From Micrococcaceae bacterium Sec5.7 (GTDB lineage: Bacteria > Actinomycetota > Actinomycetes > Actinomycetales > Micrococcaceae), in contig CP144169.1 in NCBI GenBank assembly GCA_039636785.1, positions 2,232,001 through 2,296,000 of the forward strand: DNA of 64,000 bases. Direction: 5' to 3'. Positions 9,771 to 19,018 of the stretch are shown piece after piece. A program made the position numbers and the translations under genes. The notes beneath the pieces are model-generated. The model saw only the letters and a list, made by a program, of their open reading frames with translations, was not told the origin of the DNA and made no database searches. The number at the start of each line of letters is the position of its first letter. Positions within the stretch are counted from its first letter, which is position 1.

Positions 9771-9991
9771 GGCGTTCCTATCTATGGCACAGTGCGCAAA
9801 CTGCATTGGCTCTCCCAACACCATACACATGTCCACGACCCGTATGGACGCGGGCCGGCATGAGCTGGCGCGGCTGGGAAGCAACAGGATCTCAAGCTGT
9901 CACACCCGTTTCTGCAGAACGATGTGAATGGCCTGATGCCCTGAATGGCATGCATTCGCTTGTAACGACGCAGTGCAGCTTCGGCCTGGCT

Positions 9992-11059
9992 CTATCGACA
10001 GCGCTGGATCTCATCAATGACCCCCTGGACATGTAGTAGCTCAGCTTGCGCAGACGAGACCCAGCCCGCCACCTGCGCTCGCCCTGCCTCTGAATCGTTG
10101 ATCGACTGCAGTGCGTCTTGCAGACTCCACGAATAATCCGGAGCTATTTGAACGAGATGACATGACTCAGCCAAGGAAATCGCCTTTGAGGTCCTGCGGA
10201 GGGAAAAGGACGGGACTCCGTGCCGGGCCGCCACAACCAGACCGTGAAACTTAGCGGAATATAGCAGGTCGAGGTCTGCGATGGCGCCGATCATGTGGTC
10301 AACCGAATCAATAACCTCAAATGAAACACTTAAATTCAGTGCAAGAAGAAGAGCCCGTTCGGTTGACAACTGCTGGCCCGTTGCCAGCACGAGAATTCGC
10401 AAGTATATATTTCCCGCCAAATGCATAACAGTCAGTTCTTCAGCTAACTTTACGTCCGTCTCTGAGCAATCCCTGTTCAGTACGAGACCGATAGTAGGAA
10501 CCAATATCTCATCATCAGAGTCACGTCTTCTACGTGCAGAAGTCTCGATACCAAATGCCAAATCCGGAACGAGGCGAACGGGCAGAGGCGGATGAAGTTT
10601 GGATTCAATCCACTCCTGGCTCCTGGCATCTCGTGCGCTCAATGACAAGATGTTGGCATTCTGGAAAAATTGCCGGAGTCTGGGCACTACATCAGGCCGG
10701 CGTTGTCCTGACTCCTCCGCTACTCCGATTCCTGAGATGACCAGGGGTCGGTCAGTCCAGGCCCTGTTCCAGTAGAGCGGAGATATCGCTTCGGTCCGAA
10801 TCAAATCTCCGCCTCCTATAATCAAGGCGTCAGCGCTGGCCGCCACTTCGGTTGCGGGCCTGGAGAAGTAGGGCTTTGCCAAAAGATCATTAGCTCGAAA
10901 TGGTGTCCAACGGCTCAACTGGTTCGTCCATAGTTGAAAGAACAATTCGTCGCCAAAGTTACCCCAGCCGAAGAATCCAATCAGCCCAACCTGGTGCGGC
11001 AAATCCAGCCCCAAACTTTCACAATGATGTCGATGACACTTTAACAAGGCGAGTTGCAT
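9992..11059 (-). CDS. Polysaccharide pyruvyl transferase family protein (copy 2)
   Basis: A 355-residue paralogue of the gene at 6908. The two share GFFGWGN(Y/F)GDELF, PYFSRPA(S/T)E, IGGGDL, ISPLYWN(K/R)AW and ISG(V/I)GV in the same order, plus a C-terminal (N/A)KFHG block. An extra 20 or so N-terminal residues precede the first motif, so translation may start further inside; no convincing ribosome site is seen at the ATG at 11059. Located 18 nt after the glycosyltransferase at 11078. Presumed to add pyruvate to a sugar of the surface glycan; having two copies suggests two acceptor sugars or positions. Confidence 0.83.
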   Translation of the reverse strand: MQLALLKCHRHHCESLGLDLPHQVGLIGFFGWGNFGDELFFQLWTNQLSRWTPFRANDLLAKPYFSRPATEVAASADALIIGGGDLIRTEAISPLYWNRAWTDRPLVISGIGVAEESGQRRPDVVPRLRQFFQNANILSLSARDARSQEWIESKLHPPLPVRLVPDLAFGIETSARRRRDSDDEILVPTIGLVLNRDCSETDVKLAEELTVMHLAGNIYLRILVLATGQQLSTERALLLALNLSVSFEVIDSVDHMIGAIADLDLLYSAKFHGLVVAARHGVPSFSLRRTSKAISLAESCHLVQIAPDYSWSLQDALQSINDSEAGRAQVAGWVSSAQAELLHVQGVIDEIQRCR

Positions 11060-11077
11060 GAAAACGCCACGCCATCG

Positions 11078-12247
11078 CTACTCCAGCCGGGTCAGCAGGC
11101 GTGCGGCGAAATCGCGGCTGACGTCGTCTGGATTGAATCGCGCCATATGTGCGGCTAGGGATTCCTTCACCGAGTAGTCCCCCACCAGATGAGCGGCCGT
11201 AGCCATCGCCCGCGCAAAGGCTTCCGGCGAGCTGTCTTCCACGAACGCGGTCGATCTCTCGTCGAGGCCCTCGCGGAATGTTGGAGTATCGGCGGCAACG
11301 ACGGGCAAGTCGAATGTGCCAAAGAGTAGAGCGGCCCCGCTGTTGAGCGTCCGCTCGTAGTTTACGAGTCCAATATCAGCGGCCCGAAGAAAGTATTGCG
11401 CCTTATCGCTCGGGATTTTATTGCTTTCGACTAGTACGTGCGGGTGAACAAGAGCACGGTTCACAAATTCCGCTACTTCCCGGGTCCCGTCTGCCCCGCC
11501 AGCTACCAGCACTCGGAAACGGAGGTCCGGCGATTGCCGAGACAGCGCATCTACTGCGTTCAGCAGGCGGTCCAGCCCTTTATATGTTTTGAGCGCTCCG
11601 AAGAGAAGGAAGACCACTTCGTCCGGGCCCAATCCCAACATTGCACGGGCCTCTTCCCGTGTTACGACATCCACGTAGGCACCCTTGTAGCTCGGGTGGG
11701 GCGCCACAACCACTTTGTTTGGGTCCAGGTTGACGTATCCCTCCATGGCACCGATGGTGCTCTTGGACATCACGTGGACAACATTGGCTGCGTCGGCGAC
11801 AAGTTGCTGGATCTCAAGTTCAAGGTCAATATGCACAGCATCATGCGGGTATACGTTGTGGACTGTCCATACGACGTTTACACCCTTGTTCCGCAGTTGC
11901 TCCAATCGTCCGGCCATGCCGATACCCAGCAGACGGGCGCGGCTTTCATCCGGTTCACCAAACGTCATCCACGAGTTCCAGTGCAAGTGGAGCGACGTGG
12001 TCTCCGCCATTTTCTGAAAATCCAGGAGGCCACGAAACTGGTCCGGTTTCAAGATTGGTGCCACGGCTATGCCGCTCTCAGGAAAACTCCGGTATAGCAG
12101 CGACTGGTACGGATTCATACGGGCGACAGGCGTGTAACCGAGGAGATGGGGGCGGCTTTCACCGCCGGCCAGGGCCGAGTAGGCCGCCAGCAATTCCGTG
12201 GCCGGTGACTGCGGGCTTGCCTTAAAGGAACGGTACTCGATTTTCAC
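11078..12247 (-). CDS. Glycosyltransferase, GT-B fold (GT4-like)
   Basis: A 389-residue glycosyltransferase. The N-terminal domain contains LHLHWNSWMTF and VVWTVHNVYPHD (about residues 86-135). The C-terminal Rossmann domain contains FLLFGALKTYKGLDRLL (about residue 213), VLVAGGADG, and the donor-site region LRAADIGLVNYERTLNSGAALL (start near 288). This matches retaining GT-B enzymes that use nucleotide sugars. The ATG overlaps the stop of the upstream glycosyltransferase by four bases, so the genes are translationally coupled. Cytoplasmic or membrane-peripheral; donor and acceptor sugars cannot be told. Confidence 0.82.
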   Translation of the reverse strand: MKIEYRSFKASPQSPATELLAAYSALAGGESRPHLLGYTPVARMNPYQSLLYRSFPESGIAVAPILKPDQFRGLLDFQKMAETTSLHLHWNSWMTFGEPDESRARLLGIGMAGRLEQLRNKGVNVVWTVHNVYPHDAVHIDLELEIQQLVADAANVVHVMSKSTIGAMEGYVNLDPNKVVVAPHPSYKGAYVDVVTREEARAMLGLGPDEVVFLLFGALKTYKGLDRLLNAVDALSRQSPDLRFRVLVAGGADGTREVAEFVNRALVHPHVLVESNKIPSDKAQYFLRAADIGLVNYERTLNSGAALLFGTFDLPVVAADTPTFREGLDERSTAFVEDSSPEAFARAMATAAHLVGDYSVKESLAAHMARFNPDDVSRDFAARLLTRLE

Positions 12248-13995
12248 TTCGTTGCATCCTCTTCGAACAATTTTCCGAATTCTTCAACATACCGTTCACC
12301 GTTACTGCCCCAGGTTCGGGATGTGGTGACCCAATCAAGTCCGGCCGAGGCCATCCGCATGCATTCCTCCGGGTCATCGAAAAGCCGCATCAGTAGCGAA
12401 GCCAGAGCGCCTGCGTCGCCGGCGGGAAACGTCGTGCCGCGCTCAGGCGGGGCTACGATTTCGGTAAGCGCAGGCAGGTCACTTACCACGATCGGTTTCC
12501 GAAGAGCCATCGCTTCGAATGGCTTGAGCGGAGTCACATAGGTTGCGGCCCGTTCAGGAATCCGTGGCACTACGAATATGTCAATCAATGAGTAATAGTC
12601 CGGGATGTCGTTATGGTCGACTGAGCCGGTGAAGACCACGCGGTCGGAGATGCCGAGACCAGCCGCCATCGCGACAAGGGCGTCCTTCCGCGGACCACTA
12701 CCAACAAGGACGCATCGGGCCTGCGATCCCGCGTCCTTTAGAATTTTGCAGGCTTCGATCAGGGTTTCCTGCGACTCACGATAGTGATCCATATTCGACA
12801 CATACCCAAAAGTCGGAAAATCCTGCAAGCCGTGTTTGGACGCCAGCGCCTGGGACCGATCCCGTGGAGTGAATGCAATAGTGTCCACGGCATTGGGAAT
12901 AATTCCGATCTTGTCGGCCGGGATCCCCCTTGAGATGAGCTCATCTTTCATCGCCTGCCCGATGGTGAGCACCCGGTCTGCGCGGTTCATGCACATCTCT
13001 TCGACCCACATCCTCCGGGAAAAGGTCTCTCCAGTGGATTCCCACTCGACGTCACTTGTCCAGTTCGCTTCAAAGAATGACCGGACCTCATATACGAACG
13101 GAAGCCCAGTCTTCTCCTGCAAGGCCAACCCCACGAGGGCGGTCTCGTAGCCCCTCCGGCCTGAACTGGCGTGTATGGCAGCCGGGCGATGCTTCACAAC
13201 CTCTTCGTAGGCCAGCTGAGCAAACATTTGAAGGAAATCGTCAACTGGCATGCCGGCGTAGTCGATATCGCCGACGTCGAGCCGAACGTGGGGAATTCCG
13301 TCCACCTGTTCGGTCCGGGGAAACGATTTCCCAACAAGACCTCGCGGGAATCCCGGTTCCGTGACTACGACGGGATCCAAGCCTGACTGCGCCTCAGCCA
13401 CGAAGTTGCGTTGACTGCGCGAAGTAAATCCGTTTGAAAGGTAGGGACGGCTTTCTTTCACCAGATGCAAGATACGGCCCTGCACCGGATTGTCAATCGG
13501 AACCTTCAGACCAGGAATTTTGGGTGTCCAGCCTGACATCTCCCGAAAACGCCCCTCAAGTTTCCTGATTCCTGCAGCGTTGATCCTGGGGTCCTGACGA
13601 GCCACCTCGTGTGTAAGAAGTAGGGCGTCGCTAACCTCACCGCGTTTGATCTGAAGGTCCCTTAGGGCACGCACGAAACCGACATCCTTCGAAAGTCTGT
13701 TCCGGATTGCACTGGCCCAAACGAATGCGTTGTCGTATTTCTTTTCCGCCAAGTAGTGCGTGATCGAATTCAGTCCGCCGAAACGGGATGTCAATTGGAC
13801 AACGAGCCCTTCGAGGGAATGCGGCCTGTCGCTCCCAGACTCGCGATTGATATTTTCCAGAAGGCTCGACATGGCAGAAACGTTGGACTTGTGTAGCCGC
13901 AGAAGCCGAGAAATGTCTGCATGGGCGCGGTCAAGCTCTCCCATTGCGAGATCCAACATCTCTTTGTCCGACAATTTGCGCGAGTGAAGATTCAT
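12244..13995 (-). CDS. Glycosyltransferase family 4 protein with helical N-terminal extension
   Basis: A 583-residue protein and the first gene of the glycan operon. Roughly residues 1-170 are helical and charged without a recognised domain. The rest is a GT4-type enzyme: ILHLVKESRPYLSNGFTSRS for the acceptor domain, AIHASSGRRGYETALVGLAL, then IPNAVDTIAFTPRDRS, FGYVSNMDHYRE, VLVGSGPRKDAL and FEAMALRKPIVVSDLPALTE for the nucleotide-sugar domain. The frame is open 26 codons further upstream, but I prefer the ATG at 13995, which has AGAGGG before it. It may elongate the chain; specificity is unknown. GC is lower than in neighbouring backbone genes. Confidence 0.82.
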   Translation of the reverse strand: MNLHSRKLSDKEMLDLAMGELDRAHADISRLLRLHKSNVSAMSSLLENINRESGSDRPHSLEGLVVQLTSRFGGLNSITHYLAEKKYDNAFVWASAIRNRLSKDVGFVRALRDLQIKRGEVSDALLLTHEVARQDPRINAAGIRKLEGRFREMSGWTPKIPGLKVPIDNPVQGRILHLVKESRPYLSNGFTSRSQRNFVAEAQSGLDPVVVTEPGFPRGLVGKSFPRTEQVDGIPHVRLDVGDIDYAGMPVDDFLQMFAQLAYEEVVKHRPAAIHASSGRRGYETALVGLALQEKTGLPFVYEVRSFFEANWTSDVEWESTGETFSRRMWVEEMCMNRADRVLTIGQAMKDELISRGIPADKIGIIPNAVDTIAFTPRDRSQALASKHGLQDFPTFGYVSNMDHYRESQETLIEACKILKDAGSQARCVLVGSGPRKDALVAMAAGLGISDRVVFTGSVDHNDIPDYYSLIDIFVVPRIPERAATYVTPLKPFEAMALRKPIVVSDLPALTEIVAPPERGTTFPAGDAGALASLLMRLFDDPEECMRMASAGLDWVTTSRTWGSNGERYVEEFGKLFEEDATK

Positions 13996-14488
13996 TTTAA
14001 TAACGCCCTCTGCCCTTCTGAAACTAGGCTTAAAATAAGATAGTCCGTCGCTTCGGAAAAATCGGCCGGACACTAATCGTAGTTGTGCGTGCCATATTGC
14101 GGCCTGACGGTTTCTTCGCCAGATCCAAAACAGTCAGTCACAGGCCAAACCAGGCTCAAGCTTCCGAGACGTTCTCGGCACATTTATCGCCTGGGGCGCC
14201 TTCTGGCTCATGTCATCTTCCAGGAGCGGCGGCACTTCTTGCAATGCGAGTCCAAGCGCGCACTTGCACCGTGCTCGACTGGACTCAAAACCAATCAAGA
14301 TATCCCCTAGTTACACCTCTATCCGGTCAGGCCGAGCCCACCGCTTAGTCTATTGCCGGGAGCTTCCAGGCAAAAATTTTCACCGAAAGCTACAGCTTTG
14401 AGTCGACCGGGCCCCTCATCGAATGGACGCGGTGTCGCAGGAGTCGATCACGGTTCATCTGGTGGGACACCTGAAAAATGGGCAAAAG
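13996..14488. other. Intergenic region upstream of the glycan operon
   Basis: About 490 bases without a convincing gene on either strand. The short open frames here lack ribosome sites and family resemblance. The segment is comparatively AT-rich near 14020-14060 and should contain the promoter of the glycan operon, but I see no clear -35/-10 pair or known regulatory element. Confidence 0.5.
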
Positions 14489-14518
14489 AAATACCCCGAT
14501 CTGAAGACCGGGGTATTT
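14489..14518 (-). terminator. Intrinsic terminator after tRNA-Glu
   Basis: Strong hairpin, AAATACCCCG paired with CGGGGTATTT around a short loop, followed on the minus strand by CTTTTG. It lies 12 nt past the encoded CCA of tRNA-Glu and ends the tRNA transcription unit. Confidence 0.85.
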
Positions 14519-14529
14519 CCCATGCACTT

Positions 14530-14605
14530 TGGTGACCCCAGCGGGATTCGAACCCGCGTTACCGCCGTGAGAGGGCAGCGTACTAGGCCGCTATACGATG
14601 GGGCC
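14530..14605 (-). tRNA. tRNA-Glu (anticodon CTC)
   Basis: Cloverleaf on the minus strand: acceptor GGCCCCA pairs with TGGGGTC (one G-T pair), the anticodon loop CCCTCTCA reads CTC for codon GAG, the T-loop is GGTTCGAATCC, and discriminator A is followed by a genomically encoded CCA. It sits with tRNA-Gln about 3 kb from gltX. Confidence 0.95.
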
Positions 14606-14734
14606 GCGTACTCTCCAACCGACATCACTGCCGATCAAGCTAAGTGATTATTTCACACACTCAGCAAGTGTTTCAAACTCGCAAAGCCAATCTGAAACGC
14701 CTGAGATTCAGCGGAATCCGCGGATTTCTCAGAG

Positions 14735-14806
14735 CTGGGATACCAGGACTCGAACCTAGAATGACGGTACCAGAAACCGTAGTGTTGCCAATTACACCAT
14801 ATCCCA
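14735..14806 (-). tRNA. tRNA-Gln (anticodon CTG)
   Basis: Cloverleaf on the minus strand: acceptor TGGGATA/TATCCCA, anticodon stem ACGGT/ACCGT around loop TTCTGGT giving anticodon CTG for codon CAG, T-loop GGTTCGAGTCC, discriminator G. No encoded CCA. The weak first pair is typical of tRNA-Gln charged by the indirect route. Probably co-transcribed with tRNA-Glu. Confidence 0.94.
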
Positions 14807-15148
14807 ATGAAACTTTCGGGCCGGATCCCCGGGTCAAAACCCGCTCTCCGAGCGCCTCAGCACGAGTAATTACTTTACCCGAGAGTTCTGACTGGCACAA
14901 ATCGGCACCGGTGACGCTCCGGGCAGCGCGCGTACCCCTCGGTCGGATGGGGCGACGGCACGAAAACCTGGGAAACCCTTGCCAATCCGGTCCGGATAAG
15001 TTTACTCTCGGTAAGTTACCAATCAGTAACAACAATTCCCCAATGGTTCAGGGGCAGCTGCACGGCCGGTTTCGGATGTTAGCTGCATCACATGCCAGGG
15101 GCCAGGCATCGGAACCGCTGCCTGGGAGGTCGTCGAGAGGATCCATCT
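14807..15148. other. Intergenic region with tRNA promoter area and overlapping palindromes
   Basis: About 340 bases without a gene. On the minus strand TTGTGC-N17-TAAAGT around 14870-14900 could be the tRNA-Gln/Glu promoter (weak). On the plus strand two overlapping palindromes, GGTAAgTTACC (15010-15020) and GTTAC-N6-GTAAC (15015-15030), lie about 120 nt before the repeat-rich membrane protein gene and look like a regulator binding site. Confidence 0.4.
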
Positions 15149-16666
15149 GTGACACAGAGTCGTGCCGCCGTAGCCATCAAGAACAGAACGAGGCCCCAGC
15201 AGATAGCCATCGCAGTGCTGGCCCTGCTGCTCATAGCGCTGCTCGCGTTTTACACCCTGGTCACCGGGCGGATCGTCGACGGCTCCGCCCGTCTTAACGA
15301 AGGCGCCGGCCAGGCGTCCGCCGGTGCGGACCAGCTCAAGGACGGTGCAGGGAGGCTAGCCACCGGGGCGGTCGCAGCCGACGCCGGCGCCGGAAAGCTC
15401 TCCGAGGGCGCCAAGAAGGTCTTCGCTGGCATCAGCAACAAGCTCGCCCCTGGTGCGGACAAGCTGCAGGCCGGCGCCGACAAGCTCTCCACCGGAGCGG
15501 TCAAGATCGAGACAGACGTCAACAACAAGCTCGCTCCGGGCGTCTACCAGGTGGACGACGGCGCGCAGAAGCTTGCCGCCGGCGCCGTGCAGTTGTCCGC
15601 AGCCCTGACACCCACGGCATCCGGAAACGCAGAGAACAACCTGGCCGACGGCGCCACACAGCTCAATGCAGGTGCCACCCAGCTCAACTCGGGAGCGGGC
15701 CAGCTGAATGCGGGTGCTGCCCAGCTGGATAACGGAGCCGCCCGATTGAACACGGGAGCCACAGCCCTGGCATCCGGAACAGACAGGCTCAAGGGATACC
15801 AGGGAGCCAACAATGACCCGGCGGCGGGTACCGGCACAGCCGCACTGGCGCAGGGCCTGCAGGCTCTCGCGGATGCGGCCAGCGGAGCGGGCGGGCTGAT
15901 CCCCCTTGGCGTGCTCAAGGACAAGATCAATGCGCTGAACAAGGGGGCACACGATCTTGATGCCGGGGCCGGCCAGCTCCAGGCGGGTGCGGGCCAGCTG
16001 CAGGCGGGTACCGGGCGCCTTCAGACGGGTGCGGAACAGCTGCACACCGGCGCCGCCCAGCTGCAGAACGGCACGGGCCGGCTTGCTGACGGCACCGCCA
16101 AACTGACTGCAGGATTCGCCACTCTGGGTGAAAAACTCAACAGCCAGGATCCGAACACCCCCGGCGTGGTCCTTGGCACACAGCTCCTGGCCGCCGGTAC
16201 ATCCAAGATCCGGGTGGGGATGGACGGCGTTCCGGGAGACCCTGAGCATCCGGGCCTGGTGGCGGCCACCGCAAGCATGACCGAGGGAAGCTCCCGGCTG
16301 GCGGCGGGGACGCTGACCCTCAACGCAGGAATCAAGGGCGATCCCTCCGATCCTGCCAATCCCGGGCTGCTCACGGGTACACAGACGTTGGCTGCCGGCG
16401 CATCGGACCTCTCCGCGGGCAACACCAAACTGGCTTCAGGGTCGGCTCGGCTGGCCACGGGCGCTGACAAACTGGCCGACGGAAACTCCCGGATAGCAGA
16501 CGGCACGGACACGCTATTTTCCAGCGCCTCAGCAGTGTCCCCGGCGAATATGCTGGGCAAGAGCGACGCCGGAGCCGCGATGGGGCTGGTGGGTGTGCTT
16601 GGACTCGGATCAGTGGGCGCCTTCATGGCGCTGCGCCGGAAGCGTCCGGCCGCAGAAGGCGTCTAA
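15149..16666 (+). CDS. Membrane protein with long Leu/Gly heptad-like repeats
   Basis: A 505-residue protein made almost entirely of repeats of the type (G/A)AxQLxxGAxxL. A single N-terminal membrane segment (IAVLALLLIALLAFYTLVTG, about residues 18-37) precedes the repeats; a C-terminal hydrophobic stretch (MGLVGVLGLGSVGAFMAL) followed by RRKR ends it. This resembles the repeat region of YhgE/Pip-type proteins, but the multi-membrane C-terminal domain of that family is absent. The C-terminus looks like a sortase-type tail without LPXTG. The GTG at 15149 is chosen for the preceding AGAGGA. Its stop overlaps that of the convergent HAD gene. Function unknown; an extended extracytoplasmic helix anchored at both ends is inferred. 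Confidence 0.75.
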   Translation: MTQSRAAVAIKNRTRPQQIAIAVLALLLIALLAFYTLVTGRIVDGSARLNEGAGQASAGADQLKDGAGRLATGAVAADAGAGKLSEGAKKVFAGISNKLAPGADKLQAGADKLSTGAVKIETDVNNKLAPGVYQVDDGAQKLAAGAVQLSAALTPTASGNAENNLADGATQLNAGATQLNSGAGQLNAGAAQLDNGAARLNTGATALASGTDRLKGYQGANNDPAAGTGTAALAQGLQALADAASGAGGLIPLGVLKDKINALNKGAHDLDAGAGQLQAGAGQLQAGTGRLQTGAEQLHTGAAQLQNGTGRLADGTAKLTAGFATLGEKLNSQDPNTPGVVLGTQLLAAGTSKIRVGMDGVPGDPEHPGLVAATASMTEGSSRLAAGTLTLNAGIKGDPSDPANPGLLTGTQTLAAGASDLSAGNTKLASGSARLATGADKLADGNSRIADGTDTLFSSASAVSPANMLGKSDAGAAMGLVGVLGLGSVGAFMALRRKRPAAEGV

Positions 16667-17409
16667 GCCGACGCCGGCAGCCAGGCAAGCAGCTGCGTCA
16701 GGGAGCCGATCTCGGGCCCGTCAAAGCCCGGGACGGTCTCCCCCGCACGGTTGAGCCAGACTCCCAGCAGCCCCGCCGCCGTCGAGCCTTCCGCGTCAAG
16801 CATCCTATTGTCGCCGACAAACAGCGTGTCCGCGGCGCTGGTGCCGAGCAGCCGGACGCCCTCCAGATAAATAGCGGGATCGGGTTTGGGAACGCCCACG
16901 GTATCCGTGCCCACAAGGCGGCTGATCCTCCCCAGACCGGCGCTGTCCAGCTTCACCCGCTGGTAGTCATGGACATTGTTGCTGACGGCGCCGTAGGGAA
17001 GACCCGCGGCGTCGAGGGCATCCAGCAGCGGGGCGACGTCGTCGAACGCCCGGACGTAGCTGGGCTGCAGGCGGGCATACGAGGTCAGCCAGCCGTGTGC
17101 ATCCTCCCCGTCGCCGAGGTCGACACCAAAATGCCCCAGCGCCGCACGTCCGCGGAGCAGCCGCTGCTCATTGAACGTCAGCTCACCGGCAATATAGCGG
17201 TCGTAGTAGTGGGTGGTCTCGTGCGTGAAGATCCGGCCGAACTTCTCCCACCCGGCCGGGTCAAGGCCGGGCAGGAGGTGTTCGCTCACATCCCGGAGCG
17301 CCGTGGTCATGGCGTACTCGAGGTCCACCAGGGTGTCGTCAATGTCGAACAGGACACCGCGGACCGTGCGACTGCCCGGGACGTCCTTCGGTTCTGCCGG
17401 CCGTTCCAT
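16663..17409 (-). CDS. HAD-superfamily phosphatase
   Basis: A 248-residue haloacid-dehalogenase-type hydrolase. Motif I is FDIDDTLVD (nucleophile Asp about residue 22), motif II is the SNN near 143, the motif III lysine is in GVPKPDPAIY near 175, and motif IV is FVGDNRMLDAEG near 198. These are the full catalytic set for phosphate-ester hydrolysis. The cap lies between motifs I and II. Its ATG overlaps the gltX stop by one base, so it is probably co-transcribed with gltX. The substrate cannot be told. Confidence 0.85.
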   Translation of the reverse strand: MERPAEPKDVPGSRTVRGVLFDIDDTLVDLEYAMTTALRDVSEHLLPGLDPAGWEKFGRIFTHETTHYYDRYIAGELTFNEQRLLRGRAALGHFGVDLGDGEDAHGWLTSYARLQPSYVRAFDDVAPLLDALDAAGLPYGAVSNNVHDYQRVKLDSAGLGRISRLVGTDTVGVPKPDPAIYLEGVRLLGTSAADTLFVGDNRMLDAEGSTAAGLLGVWLNRAGETVPGFDGPEIGSLTQLLAWLPASA

Positions 17410-18932
17410 CAGCCGCGGAAAGCGCGGAGGCGGTGCAGCGAGGATTCCTTGCCCAGGATCACCATGGATTCGAACAGCGGCGGGGAGATCCGGCGGCCGG
17501 AAATTGCCGTGCGGACCGGCCCGAACGCGAGCCGCGGCTTGATGCCGAGGTCCTCCACGAGGGCCTGCTTCAGGGCTGTCTGGATGTTCTCCGGGGCCCA
17601 GTCCCCAACAGGTTCCAGCGCAGCCAGTGCGGCGTCCAGCACTTCAGTGAGGTTCTCCGGCAGTCCCTTGCGGGCATCGTCGGCAACATCGATGGCGCCG
17701 TCGTTCTTGAACAGGAACGCGAGCATTTCGGGTGCTTCGCCCAGCAGCGTGATGCGTTCCTGTACCAGCGGCGCGGCCTCCGTGAGGATTTCCTCCTGGC
17801 GGTCAGTGAGGATCTCCCCCACCAGCTCCGCGGCGCGCAGGTACGGCACCAGCCGCTCGCGGAAGTCCTCCGGGGCCAGCAGGCGGACGTGCGTGCCGTT
17901 GATGGCCTCGGCCTTCTTGATGTCGAAGCGTGCCGGATTGCCCAGGACGTCGTGGATATCGAAGTGCTCCACGAGCTGCGCCACCGTGAAAATGTCCTCG
18001 TCGGCGCTCAGTGACCAGCCCAGCAGGGACAGGTAGTTCAGCAGGCCTTCGGGGATGAAGCCGCGCTCCCGGTGCAGGAACAGGCTGGACTCGGGATCGC
18101 GCTTGGACAGCTTCTTGTTTCCCTGGCCCATCACGTACGGCAGGTGGCCGAACTCGGGCATGTACTCGGCAACGCCCACCGCATGGAGGGCACGGTACAG
18201 CGCAATCTGGCGGGGCGTGGAACTGAGCAGGTCCTCGCCGCGCAGCACATGGGTAATGCCCATCAGCGCGTCGTCCACGGGGTTCACAAGCGTGTAGAGC
18301 GGGGCACCGTTTGCGCGGACCACGGCAAAGTCCGGAACAGAGCCTGCCTTGAAGGTGATCTCGCCGCGGACCAGATCCTTGAAGGTCAGGTCCTCGTCCG
18401 GCATCCGCAGGCGCAGCACCGCGGCGCGGCCTTCGGCCTTGAACTGGGCAAGCTGCTCCTCCGTGAGGTGGCGGTCAAAACCGTCGTAACCCAGCTTTGG
18501 GTCCCTGCCTGCTGCCTTGTGGCGCGCCTCGATCTCGTCCGGCCTGGAGTAGGACTCGTAGACGTGGCCGCCGGCCTTGAGCCTGGCGATGACGTCCTGG
18601 TAAAGCTCGCCGCGCTGCGACTGGCGGTACGGCTCGTGCGGGCCGCCCACCTCCACGCCTTCGTCCCAGTCGATGCCGAGCCACTTCAGCGCGTCCAGCA
18701 GCTGGTGGTAGCTCTCCTCGCTGTCACGTTCCGCGTCCGTGTCCTCAATGCGGAAGATCAGCTTGCCGCCGGTGTGGCGTGCGTACGCCCAGTTGAAGAG
18801 GGCGGTGCGGATCAAGCCGACGTGCGGCGTACCCGTGGGCGACGGGCAGAAACGCACCCGGACCGGCGTATCGGCAGTGACGGCAGGAATGGCAGCGTTG
18901 GAGGCAGCAAGCGGCTCAGAAGCAATAGTCAT
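17409..18932 (-). CDS. gltX: Glutamyl-tRNA synthetase
   Basis: Class I aminoacyl-tRNA synthetase of 507 residues that charges tRNA with glutamate. The HIGH-like motif is [11 protein letters not shown] at residues 30-40, and the KMSKS-like motif is [10 protein letters not shown], about 270 residues in. The frame stays open far upstream, but the ATG at 18932 is preceded by GGAG and gives the standard N-terminus. Actinobacteria generally lack GlnRS, so this enzyme probably also glutamylates tRNA-Gln for amidation by GatCAB (family knowledge). tRNA-Glu and tRNA-Gln lie 3 kb away on the same strand. The neighbouring FAH gene is a common actinobacterial partner. Confidence 0.96.
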   Translation of the reverse strand: MTIASEPLAASNAAIPAVTADTPVRVRFCPSPTGTPHVGLIRTALFNWAYARHTGGKLIFRIEDTDAERDSEESYHQLLDALKWLGIDWDEGVEVGGPHEPYRQSQRGELYQDVIARLKAGGHVYESYSRPDEIEARHKAAGRDPKLGYDGFDRHLTEEQLAQFKAEGRAAVLRLRMPDEDLTFKDLVRGEITFKAGSVPDFAVVRANGAPLYTLVNPVDDALMGITHVLRGEDLLSSTPRQIALYRALHAVGVAEYMPEFGHLPYVMGQGNKKLSKRDPESSLFLHRERGFIPEGLLNYLSLLGWSLSADEDIFTVAQLVEHFDIHDVLGNPARFDIKKAEAINGTHVRLLAPEDFRERLVPYLRAAELVGEILTDRQEEILTEAAPLVQERITLLGEAPEMLAFLFKNDGAIDVADDARKGLPENLTEVLDAALAALEPVGDWAPENIQTALKQALVEDLGIKPRLAFGPVRTAISGRRISPPLFESMVILGKESSLHRLRAFRG

Positions 18933-19018
18933 AGTGGCTCCAACTTTACCGCCTGCCGCCCGCCGAAAAATCAAAGGCATATGGATTTCAGCGTGCGGCA
19001 GGCGGCGTGGACCGCAGC

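Noticed and set aside
6908..13995. Prophage or integrative element beside the tRNA genes
   Set aside because: No integrase, transposase or att-like direct repeat of the tRNA ends is seen; only the lower GC suggests transfer.
16561..16666. Sortase anchor on the repeat protein
   Set aside because: Hydrophobic segment and basic tail are present but no LPXTG or close variant precedes them.
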